From assembly GCA_036794395.1 (NCBI GenBank), contig DAIRGS010000044.1, positions 1-33,996 on the forward strand: a DNA stretch of 33,996 nt. The letters are read 5' to 3'. The position numbers were made by a program, and so were the translations under genes. This DNA is from DASXMX01 sp036794395. GTDB taxonomy: Bacteria > Planctomycetota > Phycisphaerae > Tepidisphaerales > Tepidisphaeraceae. A model generated the notes under the pieces. The model was not told where the DNA came from. It saw nothing but the letters and a program-made list of their open reading frames with translations, and searched no databases. This document shows positions 17,352-26,525 of the stretch, piece after piece. How positions within the stretch are numbered: position 1 is the stretch's first letter; every line of letters starts with the position of its first letter.

Positions 17352-17444
17352 GGTTGGGATTCCGGCGCTTCAGTATTGTATATCGGCAGAACCCACTGGT
17401 CCGCGGTGCGATTCAGTACGAAGTCCATCGCCCCACACCGATGA

Positions 17445-20400
17445 TCAGGCCTTGGAATGAAGCCGAATGCGGTGCTTCCGGCCCGTTGCCGCGCCAGACG
17501 TCACCGGAGCCGTGATTGTCGAATCCGCGACGGTGGCAGCAGCCAGGGCTGTGGTAGCGGTCGCAGGCGCACCCGCCGAGATTACGCCCGGCGTAAACGG
17601 ACCATCCGCACCAGACACCCCATAACGAAAGTTCACACCGGGTTGGTCTAACTTATTGGCCTGGATGGCTATCCATGCCGAGTTCGGAACGGTTTTTGTA
17701 ATGGTGTTCCCGATAATAATATCATTTCCGATGCCATTTGCGGTCACGATACACAGCCCATTTAGCGTTACGCCATAGTCCGTCAACGCGTTATTCTTGA
17801 CGATATGGCTCCCTCCCTCGGCATAAATTCCGACATTTGCGCCATTTAAGAGCGTGTTATTTTCAATATCAGCCCCATTGGCAAGAACCGCGATGCCCAC
17901 GCCCGTGACGTTCTGAAGCGTGTTACCCGTCACGGCAACGTTATTTGTGTAGACAACAATTCCGCCGGTGGATCCGGGAAGGTTGTTGATCTGATTGTTC
18001 GCGATCGTAGCCTGCCCGGTCCAGGTGGATTCGATGGTGATTGCCGCCACATTTGTGAGCCCGGTAAACGTATTGCCGCTGATTTGAGCCGTTGTGCCAG
18101 TCATCCCGAGAAGCATGACCTGCGCCACCGCGTCTGAACCGGGTCCGGTGGCCGGCTTGGACGCCGATTGGAACGTATTGGCAGTCACAAGCGAGTTGGT
18201 CGCCACGTCCCAAAGGCCCGTCGGACAGTTAGTCACAGTGTTGTGATCAATAGTTGTAATCGCCGCCGGCGTAACAATCCCCGGAGCGGCCATAAAAATG
18301 CCGTACTGTCGCGCGCTAATCGAATTGTTCCGCACGGTGGTCCCATTTCCCTGCACGTAGAATCCGGCAAACGTGCCGCCAGGAACTGTGTTGTTTTCGA
18401 TATCGCAATTGTCGGCGGCAATGGCAACTCCAACTACCGTAACATTCTGAAGCATGTTACCCGTGATTGTGGTGCCATTGGCGGCAACGTCGATTGCATT
18501 GAATCCGCTACCCGAGATATTCGAGATTTGATTGCCAGAGATGACCGCCGACCCACTCCAATTCGACTGGACCGAGATGGCGCCAACATTAGCCAGCGAA
18601 TTGAACGTGTTGCCGGTGATTTGAGCTGTCGCAGAGGTAGCCCCTATAAGGACTACCTGCGCCACTGCATCGGAGCCCACTCCAGAGGCCGGCCTGGTTG
18701 CGGATTGAAATGTGTTTCCAGTCACCCGCGAGTTGGGGACCACATCCCACAGGCCCGTGGGGCAATTGGTCACAGTATTAACGTCGACAGTGGTGATCGC
18801 GGCTGCATTAGGCGTCACCGAAGCGGCCATAAAAATGCCGTACTGCCGTGCGGTAACTGAATTGCTCCGCACGGTGTTCCCATTTCCCTGCACGTAAATG
18901 CCGGCAAAGCTTCCCGCCGGAATGGTATTGTTCTCGATGTCGCCATTGTCAGCCGTAAGAGCAATTCCAACCACTGAAACGTTCTGTAACGTGTTGCCGG
19001 TGATTACGCTGCCGCCGGCGTAAACGTCGATCGCATTAAAGCCCGAGCCCAAAATATTGGAAACCTGATTGCCGGTGATTTGCGCCGAGCCGCTCCACGT
19101 CGAGTGGACGTAAATGGAAGAAAGGTTGGTCAATGAATCGATCGTGTTCCCAGTGATTTGCGCTGTCGCTCCGGCCACGCCAAAAAGATACACCTCGGCA
19201 ACGCTTGACGAGCCCAACCCTGAAGCAGGCTTGATCGCTGACTTAAACACGTTCCCGATGATCTGCGAGTGGGTTGCGACATCCATCACGCCAGTCGGAC
19301 AATTGGTGACGATGTTTCCCATGATGAGCGAAGTGGCCGTTCCGGGCCCACCAGAAATTGGATCGCGAAGATCGATGGCAGTAGGAAATCCCGAAATCGA
19401 ATTGTTGCGAACCGTCTGGCCGGACCCCTGCATGTAAAGCGCGTCATTGCTTCCGCCCACCAGCGTGTTGCTCTCGATATCCCCCGTCGATGCCATCACA
19501 TTGATGCTTACAACCGGCATATTGGCGATGTAGTTTCCAGTGATGACGGTATTGGGCACCCACGACGCGATCCCGCCATATCCGCCTCCCACGATTCCGC
19601 TGATGCGGTTATTTGCAATCGTCGCCTTGCCGGCCCATGTTTGGTCAATCACGACGGCGCTCATGCCAGTCAGGTTGTAAAAGATGTTACCGGTTATTTC
19701 CGCCGTCTGCCCATTGATGGTGGCGTTGTATATTTGTGCGGTGGCCGTCTGTGGCAAATTCACCGGATTCACCGAGTCGTGCATCACATTGTTGTCAACT
19801 TGCGTATTGATGCCCTCGTTAAAGACGGCAGTCGGGCAATTAACAAACGAATTGCTATCCGCATAGATGTGATACGGATTGCGCGTCTTGATAATGTTAA
19901 TGCCGGCCGTAGCACAATTGAGGAATCGGTTTCCAGCCACGGTCACATCATGGTTGGCGCCGTCGGTGTCGGTCTGATTGGCTTCGATGTCAATACCGGC
20001 TTCCGGCGACGTCCCGCCGATATTCTGAATCAGGTTGCCCTGAATCAACACGCGATACCCGTGAATGAATGAAATCCCATTTCGATACGCCGAGTTGACG
20101 GCGCATCCCTCCACCAATCCGTCGTGAGGCGAAGTGGCATCATTCGCCGCGTTTGCGGCACAGATGTAAAGACCATCACCGACGGTATCACTGAAGGTGC
20201 AGTTCGTAACCCTGAAGTAGGTGCAGCCCTGCAACCGAAGCGAGGCGGGGTTGTCACCCTGACCACGGTGGGTGGCATTGCCGTTGATTGTCAGCCCGCT
20301 GATAGTGAACGAAGAGCAGTTGGTCAATCGCAACACATCGCCGGCGATGTCGGCAACTTCACGATTGTCGGTTGGCTTCAAAGTGGCGCCAGCGCCGCGG

Positions 20401-21386
20401 ATTTCGAAGTTGGACAGGTTCTGAAGGTTGATGAAATTGCTGATCCGATACGTTCCCGACGGGAAATAAATCAACCCGCGACCCGCGATCGTCAATGCAT
20501 TCACGGCGGCGGCAATAGATGCGGTGTCGTCGACTATGCCATTGCCCACCGCGCCAAAACTCACGACATTAAAGATGCCCGCAAATGCGCCATTGCTCCC
20601 CGGATCGGCGGCTGCCGGTGGAGTGAACAATTGAAGCGCGGTAGCCGGTGAATTCACTGCGTAGCGTGCGATCACCTGGTCTGTCGCATCAACACGGCCA
20701 TCACGATTAAAGTCGTATTTGTCGCTAATCGTTGCCGGCGCGAAAATCGTACGAAGATCATTGCGGGCGCCGGCTTCATTCGTGGAATCGATCACCGCGC
20801 TGGTGAGATTGTGCCCGTCATCACCGATGGCATTGCCGAAATAAAAGATGTCCGGGCTGCTCAGACCCGTATCGGCATTGGCATTCAAGGTAATCTGCAG
20901 CCATTTATTGCTGACCATCCCGTCAGGAAGGCGAATGACCACCCGGTCTGAGCCACCACTTCCTGCCCCACGCACGATCGAATAGGTCACCCCCTGGGAA
21001 ACAGGCGCCCAGGTTGAGAGGTCTGCGCTGCTGCCCGCGCGAAGTGTGACATCCGCCGCGGTCGGATTGAGCGGCCAATTTACCGCGTCGATGGCAATGC
21101 CGTTAACTCCTTTTGAATAGCTGGTGTAATTGGCAAATGAGGCGGGCTGCCCGGGCAACAGAGGAGCTTTGTCGGATGCGATTGCGGCGGAAACCGCTTG
21201 TGTGTTGTCAAAAACCGAATGCCCGTAAAAAGCGTATCGCCCGACAATCGTGGCTGTCAGAAGTTGCCTTGACTCCAAACGCTCAATTGCATGGGAGATG
21301 CACTGCGACTGCTTCGCCTTTCGGAGCGAGACACGCTTCGAAGAAGTGGGTGCGAGCCGAGCCCGGTCAGTGGGTTGCATCGTCAA
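17445..21386 (-). CDS. large secreted parallel beta-helix protein with planctomycete-type signal and dockerin-like motif
   Basis: Protein of 1313 residues. Residues 36-45 (RLESRQLLTA) form the N-terminal signal common in planctomycete surface proteins. Residues ~46-215 are a beta-rich domain. A dockerin/EF-hand-like calcium motif, KYDFNRDGRVDATDQ, is near residue 222. The pectate-lyase-superfamily helix begins near residue 270 (VVSFGAVGNGIVDDTASI) and runs almost to the end. From about residue 515 it consists of ~179-residue repeats with ITGN, ANNxI and NCPTG rungs. The fold suits carbohydrate binding, cleavage or epimerisation outside the cell. It is paralogous to the next gene upstream on this strand. 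A TTG at 21386 sits 7-8 nt after GGAGG; the ATG at 21380 is the alternative. No C-terminal sorting signal is seen. Confidence 0.85.
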   Translation of the reverse strand: MTMQPTDRARLAPTSSKRVSLRKAKQSQCISHAIERLESRQLLTATIVGRYAFYGHSVFDNTQAVSAAIASDKAPLLPGQPASFANYTSYSKGVNGIAIDAVNWPLNPTAADVTLRAGSSADLSTWAPVSQGVTYSIVRGAGSGGSDRVVIRLPDGMVSNKWLQITLNANADTGLSSPDIFYFGNAIGDDGHNLTSAVIDSTNEAGARNDLRTIFAPATISDKYDFNRDGRVDATDQVIARYAVNSPATALQLFTPPAAADPGSNGAFAGIFNVVSFGAVGNGIVDDTASIAAAVNALTIAGRGLIYFPSGTYRISNFINLQNLSNFEIRGAGATLKPTDNREVADIAGDVLRLTNCSSFTISGLTINGNATHRGQGDNPASLRLQGCTYFRVTNCTFSDTVGDGLYICAANAANDATSPHDGLVEGCAVNSAYRNGISFIHGYRVLIQGNLIQNIGGTSPEAGIDIEANQTDTDGANHDVTVAGNRFLNCATAGINIIKTRNPYHIYADSNSFVNCPTAVFNEGINTQVDNNVMHDSVNPVNLPQTATAQIYNATINGQTAEITGNIFYNLTGMSAVVIDQTWAGKATIANNRISGIVGGGYGGIASWVPNTVITGNYIANMPVVSINVMASTGDIESNTLVGGSNDALYMQGSGQTVRNNSISGFPTAIDLRDPISGGPGTATSLIMGNIVTNCPTGVMDVATHSQIIGNVFKSAIKPASGLGSSSVAEVYLFGVAGATAQITGNTIDSLTNLSSIYVHSTWSGSAQITGNQVSNILGSGFNAIDVYAGGSVITGNTLQNVSVVGIALTADNGDIENNTIPAGSFAGIYVQGNGNTVRSNSVTARQYGIFMAASVTPNAAAITTVDVNTVTNCPTGLWDVVPNSRVTGNTFQSATRPASGVGSDAVAQVVLIGATSATAQITGNTFNSLANVGAISVQSNWSGSAVISGNQISNISGSGFNAIDVAANGTTITGNMLQNVTVVGVAIAADNCDIENNTVPGGTFAGFYVQGNGTTVRNNSISARQYGIFMAAPGIVTPAAITTIDHNTVTNCPTGLWDVATNSLVTANTFQSASKPATGPGSDAVAQVMLLGMTGTTAQISGNTFTGLTNVAAITIESTWTGQATIANNQINNLPGSTGGIVVYTNNVAVTGNTLQNVTGVGIAVLANGADIENNTLLNGANVGIYAEGGSHIVKNNALTDYGVTLNGLCIVTANGIGNDIIIGNTITKTVPNSAWIAIQANKLDQPGVNFRYGVSGADGPFTPGVISAGAPATATTALAAATVADSTITAPVTSGAATGRKHRIRLHSKA
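17690..19840 (-). repeat. tandem ~537-bp coding repeats within the beta-helix gene
   Basis: Four successive copies of one coding unit. Using the codons for the NCPTG rung as a landmark on the plus strand, copies fall at 18223, 18761, 19298 and 19835, a period of 537-538 bp (179 residues). The two middle units are close at the DNA level; the outer ones are more diverged. The regular period suggests unequal crossing-over within the gene and a likely size polymorphism. Outer boundaries are approximate. Confidence 0.8.
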
Positions 21387-21633
21387 ATAAATTCCTCCGT
21401 AGCACCCTCAATGCGCACGCCAAGCCCGTTCCGTCACAGCCAAAATTGTTGAACCAGATCAAGGCTCGAATGCAGCTGCCGCCTGCGGCGAAGTAGAGTG
21501 TATCCTACCTCGAAGGTACGACTCCTCAAGAGTGATGTTCGTCCAGCAAATGCCTTTTCCCAGCTATTCGATGGGCGAATGACGACCCGCCCAGTGGCGC
21601 GACTTAGGGCCGCATGGCGTGGCCCCAATCGCA

Positions 21634-22740
21634 TCATTTTTTTACGTTACCCTCGGAAATCGTGTGTCCTTTGGCACCCTCAACATGGATTTCATCCGCG
21701 ACATTATCAATTACAACGTGACCTGCCGGGTTGTCCACCCCAAGCGTATCGACGTACAGGTAACTTCGAGTGACCACGTTATTAAGCATGCGATTACGGT
21801 CGCAATTTGCTGCAATCAGCGGGGCTTCATCAAGGGTGTTCCCGATGAAGGCGCTGTCAACCGCCTCTGAATACAGGCCAATCTTGCACTTCGAGACGCG
21901 ATTGGAGGTGAAGGTCACGTGATGGGTTCCGGATTTTCCGTAATATGCGGCCGCACCAGCGCCGCAGTTCACGAACGTATTAGACTCGATATCGATATCG
22001 TGTGTGATTCCCGGCGCGTCGCCACGATTGGGTTCGATGTCTATCCCGGCAAAGGGCGATGAGGTCTGTGCGTCGCGAAAAACGTTGTGATCGATGCGGA
22101 TAAAACATCCGTGGATCACGCTCACGCAGTTCCTCCAGGGATTCTCGAACGTGCAACCGGTGATTCGGCCATACTGGCAGCGATCATTGATATTCGTCGG
22201 ATCCAGATTGCACCACAAAAACACGTCATCACAGACCGAATCGCGAAAATGGCAGTCCCTCACGACAAAGTCCGTGCAGCCATTAATCCGAAACGTCTCC
22301 GGCGTGGTGCTTCTGAGTGGATGGCCCCGCCGCGTGCGATTGCCGTCGAAGGTCAGGTCGTGGACTCGCACGCGATTGCAAGCCACCAGACGTAACGTAT
22401 CCCCCTCGGTGCCGAACACGGTCGCTCTGTCCGTAGGCTTTAACGTCGCCCCTTGCCCATCGATCTCAAAATCATTGACGTTGTGCAGGCCAACCCACCT
22501 GCTCAGGCGGTAGACGGCAAACGGCTCAAACACGATCTTCCCGTGCCCGGCCTTTTGAAGCGCATTCATCGCGGACTGAATTGCCGGAGCGTCATCCTTC
22601 ACCCCATCACCGACCGCGCCGAAGTCGCGAACATTCACTACGAACCCGGTTTGAGGCTGTGCCGGCTGTGTGTCGGCGGCCCCGGTGTTCGACGACGTAG
22701 CCGCGAGCAAAACCAAAAGTGCAAACCCGATGTACTTCAT
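21634..22740 (-). CDS. secreted parallel beta-helix protein (pectate-lyase superfamily)
   Basis: Protein of 368 residues with a classical signal peptide: MKYIGFALLVLLAATSSNTG followed by AADTQ, cleavage probable after residue ~22. The mature part starts with NVRDFGAVGDGVKDDAPAIQ, the pectate_lyase_3 opening, and continues as a right-handed beta-helix. It aligns throughout with residues ~270-540 of the 1313-residue neighbour (shared GATLKPTDR, FEIDGQGA, AGIDIE and VSVIHG-like segments), so the two are paralogues. This copy lacks the dockerin-like motif, the RLESRQLL signal and the repeats. The ATG at 22740 has GGAG ~8 nt upstream; the frame is open to 22833 without reason to extend. Likely a periplasmic or extracellular glycan-active or glycan-binding protein; catalytic residues cannot be assigned by eye. 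Confidence 0.83.
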   Translation of the reverse strand: MKYIGFALLVLLAATSSNTGAADTQPAQPQTGFVVNVRDFGAVGDGVKDDAPAIQSAMNALQKAGHGKIVFEPFAVYRLSRWVGLHNVNDFEIDGQGATLKPTDRATVFGTEGDTLRLVACNRVRVHDLTFDGNRTRRGHPLRSTTPETFRINGCTDFVVRDCHFRDSVCDDVFLWCNLDPTNINDRCQYGRITGCTFENPWRNCVSVIHGCFIRIDHNVFRDAQTSSPFAGIDIEPNRGDAPGITHDIDIESNTFVNCGAGAAAYYGKSGTHHVTFTSNRVSKCKIGLYSEAVDSAFIGNTLDEAPLIAANCDRNRMLNNVVTRSYLYVDTLGVDNPAGHVVIDNVADEIHVEGAKGHTISEGNVKK

Positions 22741-22790
22741 GTGAATGCTCCGCCGGCTTGAACTCATTGGACACCGGTCTCTTACATCCG

Positions 22791-23633
22791 TCAGATCCAT
22801 CCTCGCCATCGATACACGCGGATTCCAACCCATTCATGCAACCAGCAGCTCAACGCACGAAGACGCTCGCTAACGCCCGTTGGGTGGATCATATCCGTCC
22901 GGCTATCCGGACATGGCGCGCGAAGGACGTGAACACCGGCCTTCTCAAACGTCGCGGCGGCACGAGCCATGTGCCAGCCGTTTGTAACAAGAATCACGCG
23001 TCCCCAGCCGCGCTCGCGGGCGAGACGCGACACCACGACCGCCTCGTCATGGGTAGTTGCAACCGGACCGGGTTCATCAATCGGATAGCTCAAACCGAGG
23101 GCGGTCATCTGCCGACGCACGATAGGAGCCCGTGATTTGCCCGCAACCGGAACGACCATTTCCCTTGCATTTCCTGCTTTGAGCACCACAAACGCACGCA
23201 AAATGCGATCCTGGCTATTGGCCGCTAGCGAGTCATCCAGACGAACACCCGCTCCCAATGCGACCACCGCCTCAGTTGGCTCAAGTAAATCTTCCTGTGA
23301 AGGCTGTGACACCAACCACGGCACCACGGGCGTGACGGAAACGATCAGCAATCCAATGGTGACGATCACTCCCGCGGCCCATACCACTTTGCGCCATCGC
23401 GTGAGCGAAAGCAGCATTCCCGCGACAATAAAGGCAAGTAGCATCAGGCCCGAAGATTCCGCGATGAAACTCAGTTCAGCCACGACCAGACCAACCAGGG
23501 CACCAATCATCCCGCCCAACATCCCGACAGCCCACCAGCGCGAACACCCTGGCAAAGGACCAGATTCCTCCCCGATCGCAGGTGACGGAACCGTTTGGTT
23601 ACGGGATTTGGTGGACGGTAACTCGGGCGTCAT
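22791..23633 (-). CDS. YdcF/SanA-like DUF218 membrane protein
   Basis: Protein of 280 residues with three to four N-terminal hydrophobic segments (residues ~33-110), followed by a DUF218 domain. The domain shows VVALGAGVRLDD, RILRAFVVLKAGNAREMVVP, TTHDEAVVVSRLARERGWGRVILVTNGWHMARAAATFEKAGV, the ordered motifs of the YdcF/ElyC/SanA family. Members are membrane-anchored proteins tied to envelope or polysaccharide precursor metabolism, though their chemistry is poorly defined. The ATG at 23633 overlaps the end of the GT4 gene by 35 bp, so it is co-transcribed with it. Its presence in a glycan locus fits an envelope role. Confidence 0.85.
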   Translation of the reverse strand: MTPELPSTKSRNQTVPSPAIGEESGPLPGCSRWWAVGMLGGMIGALVGLVVAELSFIAESSGLMLLAFIVAGMLLSLTRWRKVVWAAGVIVTIGLLIVSVTPVVPWLVSQPSQEDLLEPTEAVVALGAGVRLDDSLAANSQDRILRAFVVLKAGNAREMVVPVAGKSRAPIVRRQMTALGLSYPIDEPGPVATTHDEAVVVSRLARERGWGRVILVTNGWHMARAAATFEKAGVHVLRAPCPDSRTDMIHPTGVSERLRALSCWLHEWVGIRVYRWRGWI

Positions 23634-24837
23634 GGTTCACTGGCTCCGGCGCCTCAATACCAGAACGAGCACGCAATTCGCGACGATAGAGATCGAGGGT
23701 CTTCCGCACAACAACGTCGCGATCAAAGTACGCAGCCGCTCGCTCCATCGCACGCGCCCCCATCTCGCGGCGCTCTTGCGGGTTCTGAAGAAGCCGTTCC
23801 ATGGCCGCTTCGAGCTCCCCTACGGCCAGTGGTTTCACAAGAATTCCGGTCGATCCGTCAACGATCACCTCGCGACAGCCACGGATATTTGTGGCCACGC
23901 TCGGAAGCCCCATGGCTGCCGCTTCCATCAGCGACGCGGGATATCCCTCAAAGCGACTGGGCAGGCAGAAAACATCAATTGCGCCCAAAAATCGCCAGAT
24001 GTCTGTCCGCTTGCCGGCAAACCGGCATTTCTCAGCACAGCCAAACCGTACCGCGTCGTCGGGCGTGACCCCGTTTCCGCGCACGTCATCGACCATACCG
24101 ACGTGAAGCAAATAAACGTTCTGATGGCGCTTGCACAGGGCGGCGAATGCTTCGAAAAGTTCCAACACACCCTTCACCCGCGTCAGGCGCGAAACAATCC
24201 CGAACACGATGGCATCCCGCGGAATGGCCATTTCGTCTCGAACCGCCGCACGAACTTCCTGGGTCACTCGCTCGGGCCGGAAGATCCGAAGGTCGATCCC
24301 GACATTGAATACCTCAACCTTGGAAGGCGCAAATGAGCAACGCTCAACGAGGTGCCGGCCGTCTTCTTCGCTGACGCTTACCACCTTGGTGGCCCATCGG
24401 CACGCCAGAACTTCGAGCATGTGATACGTCCAACGCAGAATTGGCCTGGGTTCGATGGCGAAAATCAGCCCATGGACCGAAGTAATTCGCGCCGGAACCC
24501 CCGTTAGCCATCCCGCCAATTGCGCCAGGAACGCAGCCATCGGCGTATGAGTGTGAATTAATTGGGGGCGCCCTCGACGAAAGAGCCCAACCAGTGCGAG
24601 CAGCGCCTTAAGCAAAACCAAGGGTTGAATTGATCGTGGAATCATCACCGGCACGACGCGAAAACCGTGTTCGCGCAGCCGCTCGATCCCATCGGTGCCC
24701 GAGCAGACAACGGTGACGTCGTAACCCACCGATTTCATGGCCTGAATCTGTTCCATCAGGAACCAATCGATGAACAAGGGTAGCGTCGCGATAACGACGA
24801 TCTTGATCGGCTGATCCTGTGCTGAATTCTCAACCAT
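23599..24837 (-). CDS. family 4 glycosyltransferase
   Basis: GT-B glycosyltransferase, 412 residues from the chosen start. N-terminal IKIVVIATLPLFIDWFLMEQIQAM, then PQLIHTHTPMAAFLAQLAG and ITSVHGLIF. The donor domain has VFGIVSRLTRVKGVLELFEAF, YLLHVGMVDD and the E-x7-E motif in SRFEGYPASLMEAAAMGLP, ending STGILVKPLAVGELEAAM. It resembles enzymes next to phosphosugar transferases that add the second sugar. I placed the start at the ATG at 24837 because the residues before it (from 24900 or 24873) are low-quality and overlap the end of the DUF2723 gene; ribosome-binding support is weak for all. Operon order: DUF2723 gene, this gene, YdcF-like gene. Confidence 0.88.
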   Translation of the reverse strand: MVENSAQDQPIKIVVIATLPLFIDWFLMEQIQAMKSVGYDVTVVCSGTDGIERLREHGFRVVPVMIPRSIQPLVLLKALLALVGLFRRGRPQLIHTHTPMAAFLAQLAGWLTGVPARITSVHGLIFAIEPRPILRWTYHMLEVLACRWATKVVSVSEEDGRHLVERCSFAPSKVEVFNVGIDLRIFRPERVTQEVRAAVRDEMAIPRDAIVFGIVSRLTRVKGVLELFEAFAALCKRHQNVYLLHVGMVDDVRGNGVTPDDAVRFGCAEKCRFAGKRTDIWRFLGAIDVFCLPSRFEGYPASLMEAAAMGLPSVATNIRGCREVIVDGSTGILVKPLAVGELEAAMERLLQNPQERREMGARAMERAAAYFDRDVVVRKTLDLYRRELRARSGIEAPEPVNHDARVTVHQIP

Positions 24838-24862
24838 TGTACGACTTGGCGAAAAACTAAGA

Positions 24863-26413
24863 CTAAGGTTCATTGCTGACCGGCAAGACATCCAGCACAT
24901 ATAAAGAACCTACTGGCTTCCAAATCCCTATCGGCGGCGAAACGGGGGGCAGATCAACTCGAGCGGGGACAAGTACCACCGGGCGATGGGCCGCAATGCG
25001 TTCAATCACTTGCCTCCCTTCAAAAGTGGGCACAACCTCAACGCCGCTCATACCATAACGCTCTCGCTGATACTGTACGGCGAACCGCGCCATCTCATCC
25101 TCAACAACGATTAACCCACTGGTTCCCGCAAGATCCAATGCTTCGTGACTCATGCGCTCGGCAGAATCTTCGCCGAGGCCCCACGGAATGAACAGATACC
25201 GATAATCATCGCGATAGGGTTTATGGCGGGTGAAACGCCCCAGAAGATGCAGTCGCCTGGTGATGCTGGCGGCGAGTGGATAAATGGTCGGCGTCAAAGC
25301 GAGTGAAGCCACGGCAAGGCCGATAATCAGCCGGCGAGGGAACGGTGTCCAACGCTCCAGTACGTCTGCAAACCCAATCCCGGCGAATACGGCCACCAGA
25401 GCATAGACCGGCATGAGAAAAGTATATTGATCGATCACCGCATAACGCAGCACGAACGCCAGATGAATCGCAGTCGCAGCCGCTAGCGACCAGAACGAAA
25501 TCCGGCTGACCGCGAGGCGTCGGCCGCGGATAACGCCCCATAAGCTCGCGGGCAGGATCAGATTTGGAAAACTTAACAGCGTAAATGCGATGCTGGTGGC
25601 GGTGTAGGTCAGCAACGGTCCGCGCGACATGACCTGCGATTCAAAGTTGCCGAAGAGGGCCGATTTGATGGCCGCAACAAGACTGCCGGTAGCGTAGGTT
25701 TCCTGAGCGATCATGGACAAAAGGATGCTTGAACCAGCAACCCAAACGATTGCTGCGAATAAAAGCGTCTTCCACGGCGCCTCACCCGTCCGCAAGGCAA
25801 GCAGCAGGACAATTCCGATCACCGGTAGCGTGAGCAGCGCAAGATCATGATTCGCCCAGCCAAGGCCGTTGGCAAGGAACATGAGCACCAGCCATTTGGA
25901 TTGACGCGTTCGGTCCCACATGACCAGCGCCCACATCTCGGCCGTGAGCATTGCAGCGGTGACTGAATACACCTCGACAAATGTGGAGAAACGCCAGAAT
26001 GTGTGGGCTACCGCTAAGCCGACTGCGGCCAATAATGCCGCCTCGACCCGATTAGTCAGGGTCCTGACAATCCCGAAAACATTGGCGACCGCGATTGCCC
26101 CAAACAACGCGCTGACCATGGCAACCGCAGCGGGCGGCTGCAGCGGAAGGATCTTGGCCGCCAGAGTACTGAGCCAGAAATGAAGCGGGTGAGCGCAGCA
26201 CAATCCAAAGGGATCGGTAGCCTCTCCCCGCACCACGCGCAGCACAAACTGACCCGAATCCTGCCAGCCAATCGTCCGGCTTGCCGTGAGCCCGTATAAG
26301 AGCATCGCCACGGCAAAAACGTATGGGTAAAGCATACCGGTACGGCTCCGACCGGAATGCGAATGCTCCGTGGTTGCTTCGGAAATAGCGGAAAGTCCGG
26401 TAACTGAAGCCAT
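24863..26413 (-). CDS. DUF2723 (GT-C fold) membrane glycosyltransferase-like protein
   Basis: Polytopic protein of about 516 residues with ten or more membrane spans and a soluble C-terminal portion. TASRTIGWQDSGQF, a following AHPLHFWLSTLAA, FWRFSTFVEVYSV and FLANGLGWANHDLALLTLPV match the DUF2723 pattern (Asp in the first external loop, HP-x-x, VEVYS, GL-x-x-xHH/ND). DUF2723 proteins have a GT-C architecture and are thought to use polyprenyl-phosphate sugars. Given the DprE1/DprE2/UbiA set in the same window, this is a candidate user of that donor (inference). The frame is open to an ATG at 26527, which would share bases with the aminotransferase start at 26526. ATGs at 26413 and 26335 (GGAG ~11 nt upstream) are more compatible; the start is unresolved. 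Confidence 0.78.
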   Translation of the reverse strand: MASVTGLSAISEATTEHSHSGRSRTGMLYPYVFAVAMLLYGLTASRTIGWQDSGQFVLRVVRGEATDPFGLCCAHPLHFWLSTLAAKILPLQPPAAVAMVSALFGAIAVANVFGIVRTLTNRVEAALLAAVGLAVAHTFWRFSTFVEVYSVTAAMLTAEMWALVMWDRTRQSKWLVLMFLANGLGWANHDLALLTLPVIGIVLLLALRTGEAPWKTLLFAAIVWVAGSSILLSMIAQETYATGSLVAAIKSALFGNFESQVMSRGPLLTYTATSIAFTLLSFPNLILPASLWGVIRGRRLAVSRISFWSLAAATAIHLAFVLRYAVIDQYTFLMPVYALVAVFAGIGFADVLERWTPFPRRLIIGLAVASLALTPTIYPLAASITRRLHLLGRFTRHKPYRDDYRYLFIPWGLGEDSAERMSHEALDLAGTSGLIVVEDEMARFAVQYQRERYGMSGVEVVPTFEGRQVIERIAAHRPVVLVPARVDLPPVSPPIGIWKPVGSLYVLDVLPVSNEP

Positions 26414-26525
26414 GTCGTTTCGACGCGTCATTCGATCGGAGGCCACAAACAGTTGCCACAGCCAACCCTTAGGATCAAACTCGTCATATCTTAGGATAGT
26501 TTTGAGCCGGAACGCGAGTTCCTCC

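Noticed and set aside
17690..19840. Regular long repeats that could be mistaken for a CRISPR or satellite array
   Set aside because: The period is ~537 bp, the reading frame is continuous and the units encode beta-helix rungs, so they are coding repeats.
18168..20651. Three long plus-strand open frames opposite the beta-helix gene
   Set aside because: They are antisense shadows produced by the repeated, stop-poor coding sequence; the products are Arg/His-rich with no motifs, while the minus frame has a signal, a dockerin-like motif and a beta-helix.
21609..21629. GGGGCC/GGCCC hairpin downstream of the short beta-helix gene as a terminator
   Set aside because: On the minus strand no T-run follows it, and the T-run on the plus side lies within the end of the minus-strand gene.
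23137..24336. 399-codon plus-strand open frame opposite the YdcF-like and GT4 genes
   Set aside because: It crosses two well-supported minus-strand genes and its product has low-complexity Arg/Ser/Thr composition without recognisable domains.
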